NCBI GenBank assembly: GCA_017577615.1
Contig: PKRE01000002.1
Location: 62,001 to 126,000 of the forward strand
Direction: 5' to 3'
Length of the DNA: 64,000 nt
Source: Gammaproteobacteria bacterium
Lineage (GTDB): Bacteria; Pseudomonadota; Gammaproteobacteria; Steroidobacterales; Steroidobacteraceae
Made by a program: the position numbers and the translations under genes. The notes under the pieces were generated by a model. It was given only the letters and a program-made list of their open reading frames with translations, was not told the DNA's origin and did no database searches. Positions 16,831-25,647 of the stretch are shown piece after piece; position 1 is the first letter of the stretch; each line of letters opens with the position of its first letter.

Positions 16831-17403
16831 ATGAATCGGCTAGCACTCTTTGTCGTGGTTGCGTTCGCGCTGACGAGCCTCGGGTGCACCTCCGAGCCGG
16901 AGCCCGAAGCGCCATCGCCGACCACCGTAAGCGCGCCGGCGCCAGCGCCACAGTCGGCAGATCCAACGGTCACGATGGCGCGCGCGGTGGGCGACGGAAA
17001 GCCCGGCGCAGCGGTCGACCTGCACTATGAGTTCGCAGCCAAGCCGGAGGTCGGCGTGCCGCTCGAGCTGCAGCTCGTCCTGGTGCCTCGAGTAGCGGTC
17101 GGGTCGTTATCCGCGACGATTGCTGGCATGGACGGTGTGACGGTCGCAGGCGACTTGCGGCCAAGCTTCGAGAACGTCGAGCCGGGGAAGACGTACGAGC
17201 ACACCGTCACGCTGCTGCCCGAGCGCGCCGGTGTGTACTACATCACCGTGGCGGTCACGAGCACCATTGGCGGCGCGTCGGTCGGCCGCACGTTCTCAAT
17301 TCCGTTCATCGCGGATGCTCAGGCGGCCGCACAGCGCAAGGCTGAGCCGCCCCAGGACGCTTCGGGTCAGCCCATTGAGTCGATGAAGGCGGAAGAGCGT
17401 TGA
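16831..17403 (+). CDS. Small uncharacterised lipoprotein
   Basis: 190 residues from ATG at 16831, with AGGAG 5 nt upstream. The lipobox TSLGC is followed by a Pro/Glu/Ala linker (to about residue 50). A beta-sandwich-like domain covers about 55-155 (GAAVDLHYEF, PLELQLVLVP, PGKTYEHTVTLLPERAGVYYITV), resembling an Ig-like or immunoglobulin-fold adhesion module. The tail is charged. I do not recognise the family. It follows the metallopeptidase-like lipoprotein by 21 nt and is probably in the same operon, so a partner or inhibitor role is possible. The function is unknown. Confidence 0.6.
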   Translation: MNRLALFVVVAFALTSLGCTSEPEPEAPSPTTVSAPAPAPQSADPTVTMARAVGDGKPGAAVDLHYEFAAKPEVGVPLELQLVLVPRVAVGSLSATIAGMDGVTVAGDLRPSFENVEPGKTYEHTVTLLPERAGVYYITVAVTSTIGGASVGRTFSIPFIADAQAAAQRKAEPPQDASGQPIESMKAEER

Positions 17404-17418
17404 GGGAATAGAGAAGGG

Positions 17419-17442
17419 GAGCGTTTCGTAAGGCGCTCTTTT
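17419..17442 (+). terminator. Rho-independent terminator after the lipoprotein pair
   Basis: GAGCG (17419-17423) and CGCTC (17434-17438) form a short stem with a 10-nt loop, followed directly by TTTT (17439-17442). It lies 15 nt after the stop codon. The stem is short, so strength is uncertain. Confidence 0.55.
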
Positions 17443-17536
17443 CCCATTCCCCATCTTTAGTCCGCTTTCCACGTTGATCTAACCATTCGGTCGCGATTGC
17501 ATTACCATGCGCGGCCGCTTCTCTTGAGCCACGCCT

Positions 17537-19360
17537 GTGTCCACGTCCAAGCTTCGCAACATAGCCATCATCGCGCACGTCGATCATGGTAAGACGACGC
17601 TCGTCGATCAGCTGCTGAGGCAATCTGGCACGCTGGATGCGCGCAAGGTCGTTCCGGATCGCGTGATGGATTCGGACGCGCTCGAACGCGAGCGCGGTAT
17701 CACTATCCTTGCGAAGAACACTGCGCTGCGTTGGCGCGACTATCGCATCAACATCGTCGATACCCCCGGTCACGCCGATTTCGGGGGCGAGGTCGAGCGC
17801 GTGCTGTCGATGGTCGATTCGGTGTTGCTGCTCGTGGATGCGGTCGACGGCCCGATGCCTCAGACCCGTTTCGTGACGCAGAAGGCGTTCGTACACGGCC
17901 TACGACCGATCGTTGTCATCAACAAGATCGATCGCGAGGAGGCGCGCCCTCACTGGGTGCTCGACCAGACGTTCGATCTGTTCGACAAACTTGGGGCGAG
18001 CGAGGAGCAGCTCGACTTTCCCGTCGTGTACGCCTCTGCACTACGAGGCTTCGCAGGCTATGAACCGAACGAGCTTGCTCGCGACATGACGCCACTGTTC
18101 GAAACGATCGTGCAGCACTGTCCGCCGCCGGATGTGGACGAATCCGGCCCCCTACAGCTGCAGATCAGTCAGCTCGATTACTCGAGCTACGTGGGAGCGA
18201 TCGGCATCGGCCGTATCAAACGCGGCAGGCTTCGGCGCAACAGCACCGTGTCCGTCATCGATCGCCACGGCAACGTGCGTACGGAACGCATCATTCAAGT
18301 GCTCGGCTTCCTGGGGCTTGAACGCATCGAGGTCGAGGAGGCGGTCGCCGGCGACATCGTCGCCTTTGCAGGCATCGAGCGGCCGCAGATATCTGACACG
18401 ATCTGCGATCCGTCACGGCCGGAAGCTTTACCCCCGCTCATCGTCGATGAGCCGACGATCTCGATGACCTTCGAGGTGAATACCTCGCCTTTCAGTGGGC
18501 GCGAGGGCAAGTTCGTCACGAGCCGACAGATCCGCGAACGGCTGCTGCGCGAGGCCATGCACAACGTCGCCTTGCGGGTGGAGGAAACCGACGATCCAGA
18601 CAAGTTTCTTGTTTTCGGTCGTGGCGAGCTACATCTGGGCGTGCTGCTCGAGAACATGCGTCGCGAAGGCTACGAGCTTGCTGTATCTCGACCACGCGCG
18701 GTGATCAAGGAGATCGACGGGCGCCAATGCGAGCCCTATGAGGCCCTCACAGTTGACGTGGACGAGAGCTCACAAGGAGCGGTAATGCAAGCGCTGGGGG
18801 AACGGGGTGGCCAGCTGACGGGCATGCAACCGGACGGCAAAGGCCGGGTGCGCCTGGACTACATCATTCCGTCGCGTGGGCTGATCGGATTTCAGACGGC
18901 TTTCCGTACGTTGACGTCGGGTCTGGGGATCATGCACCACGTATTCGATCACTTTGGTCCCGTGCTCGATCGCGAGATCGGTCAACGCCAGAACGGCGTG
19001 CTGATCTCGAACAGCCAGGGCAAGACTCTCGCGTACGCGCTTTTCAATCTACAGGAACGGGGCCGGTTGCTGGTCGGGCCGGGCGAAGATGTCTACGAGG
19101 GACAGATCATCGGCATTCACAGCCGCGAGAACGACTTGGTGGTCAATCCGCTCAGAGCGAAGAAGCTCACGAATATTCGCGCTGCTGGCCGCGACGAGAA
19201 CATCATCCTCACACCACCGCTGCGATTCACGCTCGAGCAGGCCATGGAGTTCATCGCCGACGACGAGCTCGTCGAAGTGACGCCCGGACAGATTCGCCTG
19301 CGCAAGCGCTACCTCAAAGAGCACGAGCGTAGACGCGCAGAGCGCGACGAAGGTGAATAA
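17537..19360 (+). CDS. typA: Ribosome-associated GTPase TypA (BipA)
   Basis: 607 residues from a GTG start (VSTSKLRNIAIIAHVDHGKT). G-motifs are complete: AHVDHGKTT (G1), ERGITI (G2), DTPGHADF (G3), NKIDR (G4). EF-G-like domains II, III and V follow. The TypA-specific C-terminal domain is present (SRGLIGFQTAFRTLTSGLGIM, TPPLRFTLEQAMEFI). TypA binds the 70S/50S ribosome and supports subunit assembly and growth under cold or stress. The gene stands alone: a terminator precedes it and repeat-rich non-coding DNA follows. The length is standard for the family. Confidence 0.96.
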   Translation: MSTSKLRNIAIIAHVDHGKTTLVDQLLRQSGTLDARKVVPDRVMDSDALERERGITILAKNTALRWRDYRINIVDTPGHADFGGEVERVLSMVDSVLLLVDAVDGPMPQTRFVTQKAFVHGLRPIVVINKIDREEARPHWVLDQTFDLFDKLGASEEQLDFPVVYASALRGFAGYEPNELARDMTPLFETIVQHCPPPDVDESGPLQLQISQLDYSSYVGAIGIGRIKRGRLRRNSTVSVIDRHGNVRTERIIQVLGFLGLERIEVEEAVAGDIVAFAGIERPQISDTICDPSRPEALPPLIVDEPTISMTFEVNTSPFSGREGKFVTSRQIRERLLREAMHNVALRVEETDDPDKFLVFGRGELHLGVLLENMRREGYELAVSRPRAVIKEIDGRQCEPYEALTVDVDESSQGAVMQALGERGGQLTGMQPDGKGRVRLDYIIPSRGLIGFQTAFRTLTSGLGIMHHVFDHFGPVLDREIGQRQNGVLISNSQGKTLAYALFNLQERGRLLVGPGEDVYEGQIIGIHSRENDLVVNPLRAKKLTNIRAAGRDENIILTPPLRFTLEQAMEFIADDELVEVTPGQIRLRKRYLKEHERRRAERDEGE

Positions 19361-19705
19361 GGGCTGGGGGCTTGGGGCTCGGGACTGGGGGACTTTGGCT
19401 TCGCGCGCTCTACCCGAGCCCAGAGGCCGGCGGCCCTGAATGAGAGTGAACTGAGCGACCCTGTCCCAAGCCCCATGCCCAGTGGGGATACGGTCGGGAG
19501 CGGCCGTGAATACGTCCTCGTAACGAATGTCCCTGTTTTCGACGCTCCCGAGCCAATCCTGACAGCGAACCTGGGCTTGGGGCATGGGGCTCGAGCTTGG
19601 GCCTCCACCCCCAGCGCCGAGCCCATTCTGGGAGCTGCTTCACACTTCGCCTTCGGCCTGACCGCCTAGGATCGGGAAGTTTCCCACAGAGGTATCCGGC
19701 GGAAA
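19361..19705. repeat. G-rich imperfect repeats and inverted repeat in a 345-nt gene-free region
   Basis: Immediately after the typA stop come GGGCTGGGGG, CTTGGGGCTC and GGGACTGGGGG (19361-19391). Further on, AGCCCCATGCCC (19469-19480) has a perfect reverse complement GGGCATGGGGCT at 19580-19591, with variants of the same unit to about 19602. No ORF is convincing. The units resemble G-rich phrases at 12675-12690 and 38636-38672. Confidence 0.55.
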
Positions 19706-22700
19706 GTGGGGTCTCAGGCCACGATGCACCGACTGCTGCAGCAGCAAGTCATGGAGGCGACCGGCGCCGATGGGAAGCTCGAGCTGGCCAAGCTTCTGAG
19801 CGCAGTCGAGCGTACTTATCGCCAAGTCGACGAGGAGCGCCGCGGAATCGTGCGCTCCATGCAGCTCATGTCGGAGGAAGCGAGCGCGCTGACGCGCGAG
19901 GTTCGCGAGAGCACAGGATCGCAGCTGCAAGCTGTGCTCGATCACGTCAAAGACGTCATTCTTACGGTCGACGATGAAGGGCACGTTGCATCCCTCAATT
20001 TGACCGGACAGCGAGTCTTCGGATACGCCGAATCCGAAGTCATCGGTCGCCCACTGACCTTCTTACTGCCGCGTCTTGCCGGCGCGGAGCCGATCCAGGA
20101 CGTGCTCGATCAGCTTGCGGCGCGGCGCGAAGATACGCAGGTCGATCTGGCAGCACACGAGACCTACGGGCAGCATGCGAACGGCACCCTGTTTCATGCC
20201 GAGCTCGCCGTCAGCAAGACGACACTCAATCGCCGCACCGCGTATGTGGTCTGTCTTCGGGATACAACCGAGCGTAAGCGCGCCGAGTTGATGGCGACCG
20301 GCGAGCGGCGCGTGTTCGAGCGCCTTGCAGCGAATGTCGAGCTCTCGAGCGCGCTCGAGGCCATCACCTCCGTGGTTGAGCAAGTTGCACCCGAGTCAGT
20401 GTGTGCGATCTGGACCCTGGACGTTGCGCGCCAGACGCTGCATCACTGTGCCGGGCCAAGTTTGCCGGATACATACGTTTCAGCAATGGACGGTGTGGAA
20501 GTGGGTCCGCGCAACGGCTCGTGTGCGGCAGCCGTGTTTATGCAGCGTCAGGTGATCGTGACCGATGCAGTGCGCGATGCTCTGTGGGAGAACCGGCGCG
20601 CAGCGATTCGCAACGCTGGTTTCGTCAGTGCATGGTCGACTCTCATCCTCGCGTCCGATGGTCGCACGCTCGGCACGCTGGCGCTTTATTTTCGTACTTC
20701 GCGCGCCCCGGCACGGCGCGATTTCGAGCTGATGTCGCGCATGAGTCAGCTGGCAGGCATCGCAATCGAGCGCAGGCTCGCCGAGAATGCCTTGCGGGAG
20801 AGCGAGGCGCGCTATCGACGCTTGTTCGACAATGTGCTCGAGGGAGTCTACAGCGCGACCAACGACGGTCGTTTCATCTCGGTGAACCCGGCGCTCGCGC
20901 GCATGGTCGGGCTGTCCTCACCCGACGAGCTGCTGTCCATGCCCAGCTCGACAATCTATCACGACCCTCAAGAGCGCGAGCGCATCCTCGCTGTGCTGGA
21001 TCGCGACGGAGAAGTGAGAAATGCCGAGTGCCAGCTGCGCCGCGTTGATGGCACCGTGCTCACCGTCATCGAAAGCGCGCGCGCCGTGCGCGACGAGCAG
21101 GGTACGGTGATCGGCTACGAAGGCACCATCTGGGACATCAGCGAGCGCAAGCGTGCCGAGACTGCGGTGTTCGAAGAGAAGGAGAAGGCGCAAGTCACGT
21201 TGCAGTCAATCGGTGATGCGGTCATCACGACAGACGCAGAAGGGCGCATCGAGTACCTGAATCCTGTGGCTGAGGACCTGACGGGCTGGACGGCGGACGA
21301 CGCGAAGGGGCGGACGTTGCCCGAGCTGTTCACGATCCTCAATGAGGCCACGCGCGAGCCGATCGAGGATCCGGTCTCGCGCTGTCTGCGCGAAGGTCGT
21401 GTGGTCACTGACCCGGATCACACGGTGCTCGTGAACCGGCGCGGCCAGGAAATGGCGATTCAGGATTCCGCTGCTCCGATCCGCGATCGTGCCGGATGCA
21501 TCATCGGAGTCGTCATGGTGTTTCGGGACGTGAGCAGGGAACGACGGCTACGGCGCGCGCTCGCGTATCAAGCCAGTCACGATATTCTCACCGGGCTCAT
21601 CAATCGGCGTGAGTTCGAGAACCGCCTCAACGAGGCGCTGCTCAGCACGCGCTTGGATGCTTCTGCTCGGCACGTGCTGCTCTATCTCGATTTGGATCAA
21701 TTCAAGCTCGTCAATGACACGTGCGGGCATCAAGCGGGCGATCGGCTGCTCAAGGAAATCACGGGCATCTTGCAGACGCGCGTGCGCGCCAAAGACACGA
21801 TCGCGCGCCTCGGAGGCGACGAATTCGGCATTCTGCTGCAGGACTGCACGGCCGATCGCGCTGCGAAGATCGCCGATGTGCTGCGTCAGGCGATTCGAGA
21901 GTATCGCTTCGAGTGGCAAGATCGTGTCCTCAATGTGGGCGTCAGCATCGGTATCGTGGAGATCAACAGCACGAGCGAGAGCATTGCGAGCGTGATGAGC
22001 GCGGCGGATGTGGCCTGCTATGCGGCCAAGGACTCCGGCCGTAACCGTGTGCACATGTATCAGGGCGCCGCACCGCAACGTCACCGCGAGATGCAATGGG
22101 TGTCGCGTTTGACGCGTGCGTACGAGGAGAACCGGCTCGAGCTGTACTATCAGCCCATTGTGCCTATCGGCGCGAATCGTGATGCGCGCGGCCATTACGA
22201 ATTGCTGTTGCGCATCCGTGACGAGGACGGTGAGCTCGTGCAGCCCGCGGAGTTCATTCCGGCTGCCGAGCGTTACAACCTGATGCCCACCATTGATCGG
22301 TGGGTCGTGAGCCAGGCATTGAATACGCTCGCTCATTACCAGACTGATGGCGATCCGCATTCCGGTTACACGCTCGCGATCAACTTGTCTGGCACCTCTC
22401 TGAACGACGATCGCTTCCTTGAGTTTCTGATCAACGAGCTGCAATCCCATGATCTGAGTCCGGGCGCGGTGTGCTTTGAGATCACCGAGACCGCTGCAAT
22501 CTCGAATCTGCCGAATGTCGTGCGCTTCATGCGCGAGTTCCGTGCGCGCGGCTGCTTGTTCTCGCTCGACGACTTCGGTAGTGGACTGTCTTCGTTCACG
22601 TACCTCAAGAACTTGCCGGTCGACTACTTGAAGATCGACGGCCACTTCATTCAGAACGTCGCGACCGATCCTGTCGATCGCGCCATGGTCGAGGCGATCA

Positions 22701-22897
22701 CGCAGGTCGGACATGCAATGGGCATCAAGACGATCGCGGAGCGTGTCGAGAGTGCACAGGTGCTCGCGTGCCTCGCCAATATCGGCGTGGAGTATGCGCA
22801 GGGTCTCTACATCGCTCCGCCTGAATCCGTTGAATCCCTCAGCCGCATCACACGCGTGAAACCGCATCCCAGGGTGCGGCTCGTGTACTCGGCCTGA
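19706..22897 (+). CDS. Cyclic-di-GMP sensor enzyme: PAS-GAF-PAS-PAS-GGDEF-EAL
   Basis: 1063 residues from GTG at 19706; ATG at 19724 is an equally possible start. Approximate domains: N-terminal helix 1-65, PAS 70-190, GAF 200-350, PAS 360-485, PAS 490-610, GGDEF 610-780, EAL 790-1045. The cyclase active site RLGGDEFG is intact, and the RAKD (RxxD) inhibitory site sits before it. The phosphodiesterase keeps the catalytic glutamate (in ELLLR instead of EAL), AINLSG, ITETAA, LDDFGSG and KIDG. Both activities are therefore plausible, with product inhibition of the cyclase. There is no transmembrane segment, so a cytosolic sensor is likely, with PAS/GAF reading a small ligand or redox state. It is monocistronic between repeats and dusA. 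Confidence 0.9.
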   Translation: MGSQATMHRLLQQQVMEATGADGKLELAKLLSAVERTYRQVDEERRGIVRSMQLMSEEASALTREVRESTGSQLQAVLDHVKDVILTVDDEGHVASLNLTGQRVFGYAESEVIGRPLTFLLPRLAGAEPIQDVLDQLAARREDTQVDLAAHETYGQHANGTLFHAELAVSKTTLNRRTAYVVCLRDTTERKRAELMATGERRVFERLAANVELSSALEAITSVVEQVAPESVCAIWTLDVARQTLHHCAGPSLPDTYVSAMDGVEVGPRNGSCAAAVFMQRQVIVTDAVRDALWENRRAAIRNAGFVSAWSTLILASDGRTLGTLALYFRTSRAPARRDFELMSRMSQLAGIAIERRLAENALRESEARYRRLFDNVLEGVYSATNDGRFISVNPALARMVGLSSPDELLSMPSSTIYHDPQERERILAVLDRDGEVRNAECQLRRVDGTVLTVIESARAVRDEQGTVIGYEGTIWDISERKRAETAVFEEKEKAQVTLQSIGDAVITTDAEGRIEYLNPVAEDLTGWTADDAKGRTLPELFTILNEATREPIEDPVSRCLREGRVVTDPDHTVLVNRRGQEMAIQDSAAPIRDRAGCIIGVVMVFRDVSRERRLRRALAYQASHDILTGLINRREFENRLNEALLSTRLDASARHVLLYLDLDQFKLVNDTCGHQAGDRLLKEITGILQTRVRAKDTIARLGGDEFGILLQDCTADRAAKIADVLRQAIREYRFEWQDRVLNVGVSIGIVEINSTSESIASVMSAADVACYAAKDSGRNRVHMYQGAAPQRHREMQWVSRLTRAYEENRLELYYQPIVPIGANRDARGHYELLLRIRDEDGELVQPAEFIPAAERYNLMPTIDRWVVSQALNTLAHYQTDGDPHSGYTLAINLSGTSLNDDRFLEFLINELQSHDLSPGAVCFEITETAAISNLPNVVRFMREFRARGCLFSLDDFGSGLSSFTYLKNLPVDYLKIDGHFIQNVATDPVDRAMVEAITQVGHAMGIKTIAERVESAQVLACLANIGVEYAQGLYIAPPESVESLSRITRVKPHPRVRLVYSA

Positions 22898-23055
22898 ACC
22901 TGTATCCGCACGCACGTGCCTGATTGAGCACCGCCCTCCCGATTGCGCTTCCTTGGCGCGCTTTCGCACTCGGTATTGAACTTGGCTGCCGCTCGCCCCA
23001 TCCTGCCAGCCGTCCGCTTGCACCAAGCATCCGCAAGGGCGGCAGCAGTGACGAA

Positions 23056-24078
23056 ATGAACAACGGGAGCATGGAGTTTCGAGGCAAATCGGTCGAGCGA
23101 TTGGATCGGCGCATCTGTGTCGCGCCGATGATGGACTATACGGATCGTCACTGCCGATATTTCTTGCGGCTGTTGAACCCGAGCGCGCTGCTCTACACGG
23201 AAATGGTCACGGCGCCTGCGATCGTCAGGGGCGATCGGCAGCGGCTGCTCACCTTCGATCCACAAGAGCATCCGGTGGCGCTGCAACTCGGCGGTAGCGA
23301 TCCTCGCGAGCTCGCCGCTGCGGCACGCATCGGCGAGGAGTTCGGCTATGACGAGATCAACCTGAATTGCGGATGTCCGAGCGATCGCGTGCAGAGCGGG
23401 CGCTTTGGAGCGTGTCTCATGGCAGAGCCCGAACTGGTGGCTGACTGCATCGCCGCCATCCGTGAGAGCGTGCGCATTCCGGTGACAGTGAAATGCCGAA
23501 TCGGCATTGAGCCGATGCCGCAGGCGCTCGATGAATATGAGTTCTTGAAGCGCTTCGTCGCCACGGTTGCCGCAGCCGGATGCAACGTTTTCGTCGTGCA
23601 CGCGCGACGGGCAATCCTGCAGGGGCTCAGCCCCAAGGAGAATCGCGAGATTCCACCGCTTAGATACGACATCGCTCGACGGCTGCGCGAGGACTTCCCT
23701 GAGCTCGAGATCGTCTTGAATGGAGGTTTGCGGACCATCGAGCAGGTCGCCGCGGAGCTGCCACATTTCGACGGGGTCATGATCGGGCGGGAGGCCTACC
23801 ACAATCCCTATTTCCTGGCGCAGCTCTACCAGCGGTTCGTCGATCCGCACTGGCGGTTGCCGTCACGTGAAGAGGTGCTCGAGCAGTTCGTGCCCTATGT
23901 GCGTGCTCGGCTCGAGGAAGGGCATTCCCTGCGCGCAATCATCCGCCATGTCCAAGGGCTTTACGCCGGTCAACCGAACGCGCGCGCGTGGCGCCGCTTT
24001 CTCTCCGAGCAGGGCGCACGCAACGCGAGAAACGCGGACGTGCTGCTCGAGTCGCTGCGTATCGTCCGCGCTGCTTAG
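23056..24078 (+). CDS. dusA: tRNA-dihydrouridine(20/20a) synthase DusA
   Basis: 340 residues from ATG at 23056; ATG at 23071 is also possible, and no good ribosome binding site decides. The FMN-barrel signature ICVAPMMDYTDRHCRYFLR and the DusA-specific motif LNCGCPSDRVQSGRFGACLM are both present; the Cys of GCPS is the proton donor. VKCRIGIE and NGGLRTIEQ line the flavin site. DusA reduces U20/U20a in the tRNA D-loop using NADPH. The length is normal. The gene converges on the M28 peptidase gene with only 27 nt between stops. The open frame extends upstream into DNA with no DusA similarity. Confidence 0.93.
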   Translation: MNNGSMEFRGKSVERLDRRICVAPMMDYTDRHCRYFLRLLNPSALLYTEMVTAPAIVRGDRQRLLTFDPQEHPVALQLGGSDPRELAAAARIGEEFGYDEINLNCGCPSDRVQSGRFGACLMAEPELVADCIAAIRESVRIPVTVKCRIGIEPMPQALDEYEFLKRFVATVAAAGCNVFVVHARRAILQGLSPKENREIPPLRYDIARRLREDFPELEIVLNGGLRTIEQVAAELPHFDGVMIGREAYHNPYFLAQLYQRFVDPHWRLPSREEVLEQFVPYVRARLEEGHSLRAIIRHVQGLYAGQPNARAWRRFLSEQGARNARNADVLLESLRIVRAA

Positions 24079-24105
24079 GGTCGCAGACCCGCTGCGGGGC
24101 GCGGC

Positions 24106-25530
24106 TCACTCACTCGAGTCGGCGGTCACAGCGAGGCGTCCGAAATCACCCTGCTTGGTCGCCGCGAGGTAGGCCGCGGTCGCGAACGCGGCAACCGATT
24201 GGTCGAGCACCTTCGGGTCGACTTTCAAGAGTGTGTCGTTCTCCGTATGGTGAACGTCGAAATAGGAAGACGCATCGAGCGACAGATCGAGCACTGGCAC
24301 GCCGAGCTGGCGCAAGGGACCGATATCGGCTCCGCCGCTCGCGTCATTTCCTCCGAGCTCGATCTCGAGCGGTGCGAGGGCACTCTGCATCATGGCGATC
24401 GCGGGGAGCGCCTCGGGCGCGACGCGAGAGCGGATGCGCCACACTGGGCCTTGCCCGACATCGGCCTCCATCGCGAGCACGTGGCGTTCCACTTCGTCGC
24501 CGATTTGGCTCACATACTCACGTGCGCCCGACAGGCCGAACTCCTCGTTCGCGAACAGCACCACACGAATCGTGCGTGCCGGCTTGCGGTCGAGACGGCT
24601 GATGAGCCGCGCCGCTTCCATCACGATCGCAACCCCAGCGCCGTCGTCGAGGGCACCGTGGCCGAGGTCCCATGAATCGAGATGTGCGCCGAGTAGAACG
24701 ATCTCGTGAGCGCGCTCTCCGCCCGGAATCTCGCCGATGACGTTGGCGGACCATGTCGGCGGCAGCTCCCGAGCAGTGGACTTCAGTCGCAGGCGCACCG
24801 GCTTGCCCGTGGCGACATGCCGCGCGAGCAGGTCGGCATCGGGATTGGCAAGCGCGAAGGCAGGAATTCTCGGCGCGTCGATCGAGTAGTTGAGCGCTCC
24901 GGTGTGCGCGATGCGGTCATCGGATGTACCCACGGAGCGAATGACGAGAGCGATTGCGCCTAGTTTCGCTGCGAGGCTCGGACCTTGCGTGCGCCCGCGG
25001 ACCACCTCGCCGTAGGCGCTGCCAGTCCGGCTGCGCTCCATCCGCTGATCGATGAAAACGATCTTGTTCGCGGCAGCGTTCTCCGGAAGCTTGGTGAGCT
25101 CATCCAAGGAGTCAACACGTAAGACGACCCCTTCAATTCCTTCGTCGGGAGTCCCGATACTGCCCCCGAGCGACACACCTACCAGAGGGATCGGTGCGGC
25201 CGCCAGCAAAGTCAGCTCTGCCGTTCCCCGCACCCAACGCGGCACGAGCACGTCCTGGGTGCGCACATTAGTGAACCCCAGCTTGGCGAGCCGCTCGAGC
25301 GCCCAGCGCACTGCGGCCGCATCGCCTGGGGTACCGGCAAATCGAGGGCCGACCTCTGTTACGAGAGATTCGAGATGGGCATAGGCCTGCGTGCCAGTGG
25401 ACAGGGCGCGATCGCGAAGAGCGGCTGCGGTTGCGAGGTCTTGCTCGCTCCAGCCCTGACCGAGACTCAAGGAAGGGAGGACGAAGGTGAGGGTTGCCAG
25501 TGCGGTCAGGGCCGCTTGCGCTATGGACAT
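24106..25530 (-). CDS. Secreted M28-family metallopeptidase with PA domain
   Basis: 474 residues from ATG at 25530, with AGAGGAG about 10 nt upstream. The signal peptide ends near SLSLGQG. A PA-type insertion is at about 110-260. The M28 zinc core follows: GAHLDSWDLGHGALDDGAG (His and bridging Asp), FANEEFGLSG (catalytic Glu pair), MEADVG (Asp) and VHHTENDT (terminal His ligand). Two cocatalytic zinc ions are expected. The enzyme is probably a periplasmic aminopeptidase or carboxypeptidase (plasma glutamate carboxypeptidase-like). It is monocistronic, converging on dusA and divergent from the cyclase-FHA gene. Confidence 0.88.
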   Translation of the reverse strand: MSIAQAALTALATLTFVLPSLSLGQGWSEQDLATAAALRDRALSTGTQAYAHLESLVTEVGPRFAGTPGDAAAVRWALERLAKLGFTNVRTQDVLVPRWVRGTAELTLLAAAPIPLVGVSLGGSIGTPDEGIEGVVLRVDSLDELTKLPENAAANKIVFIDQRMERSRTGSAYGEVVRGRTQGPSLAAKLGAIALVIRSVGTSDDRIAHTGALNYSIDAPRIPAFALANPDADLLARHVATGKPVRLRLKSTARELPPTWSANVIGEIPGGERAHEIVLLGAHLDSWDLGHGALDDGAGVAIVMEAARLISRLDRKPARTIRVVLFANEEFGLSGAREYVSQIGDEVERHVLAMEADVGQGPVWRIRSRVAPEALPAIAMMQSALAPLEIELGGNDASGGADIGPLRQLGVPVLDLSLDASSYFDVHHTENDTLLKVDPKVLDQSVAAFATAAYLAATKQGDFGRLAVTADSSE

Positions 25531-25647
25531 ACCGTGACAGCTCCTCTGCGACGGAGTTATGTTGCGTGTCGATATGTATAATGCCAGCGCGCCCGGCCAC
25601 TTGGGCCCCACCCGTGAGGTGGAACTAGGGTCAATGCTAGCCTCGCT

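Noticed and set aside
21548..23026. 492-residue frame antisense to the GGDEF/EAL gene
   Set aside because: Low-complexity antisense composition; the sense frame has intact catalytic motifs.
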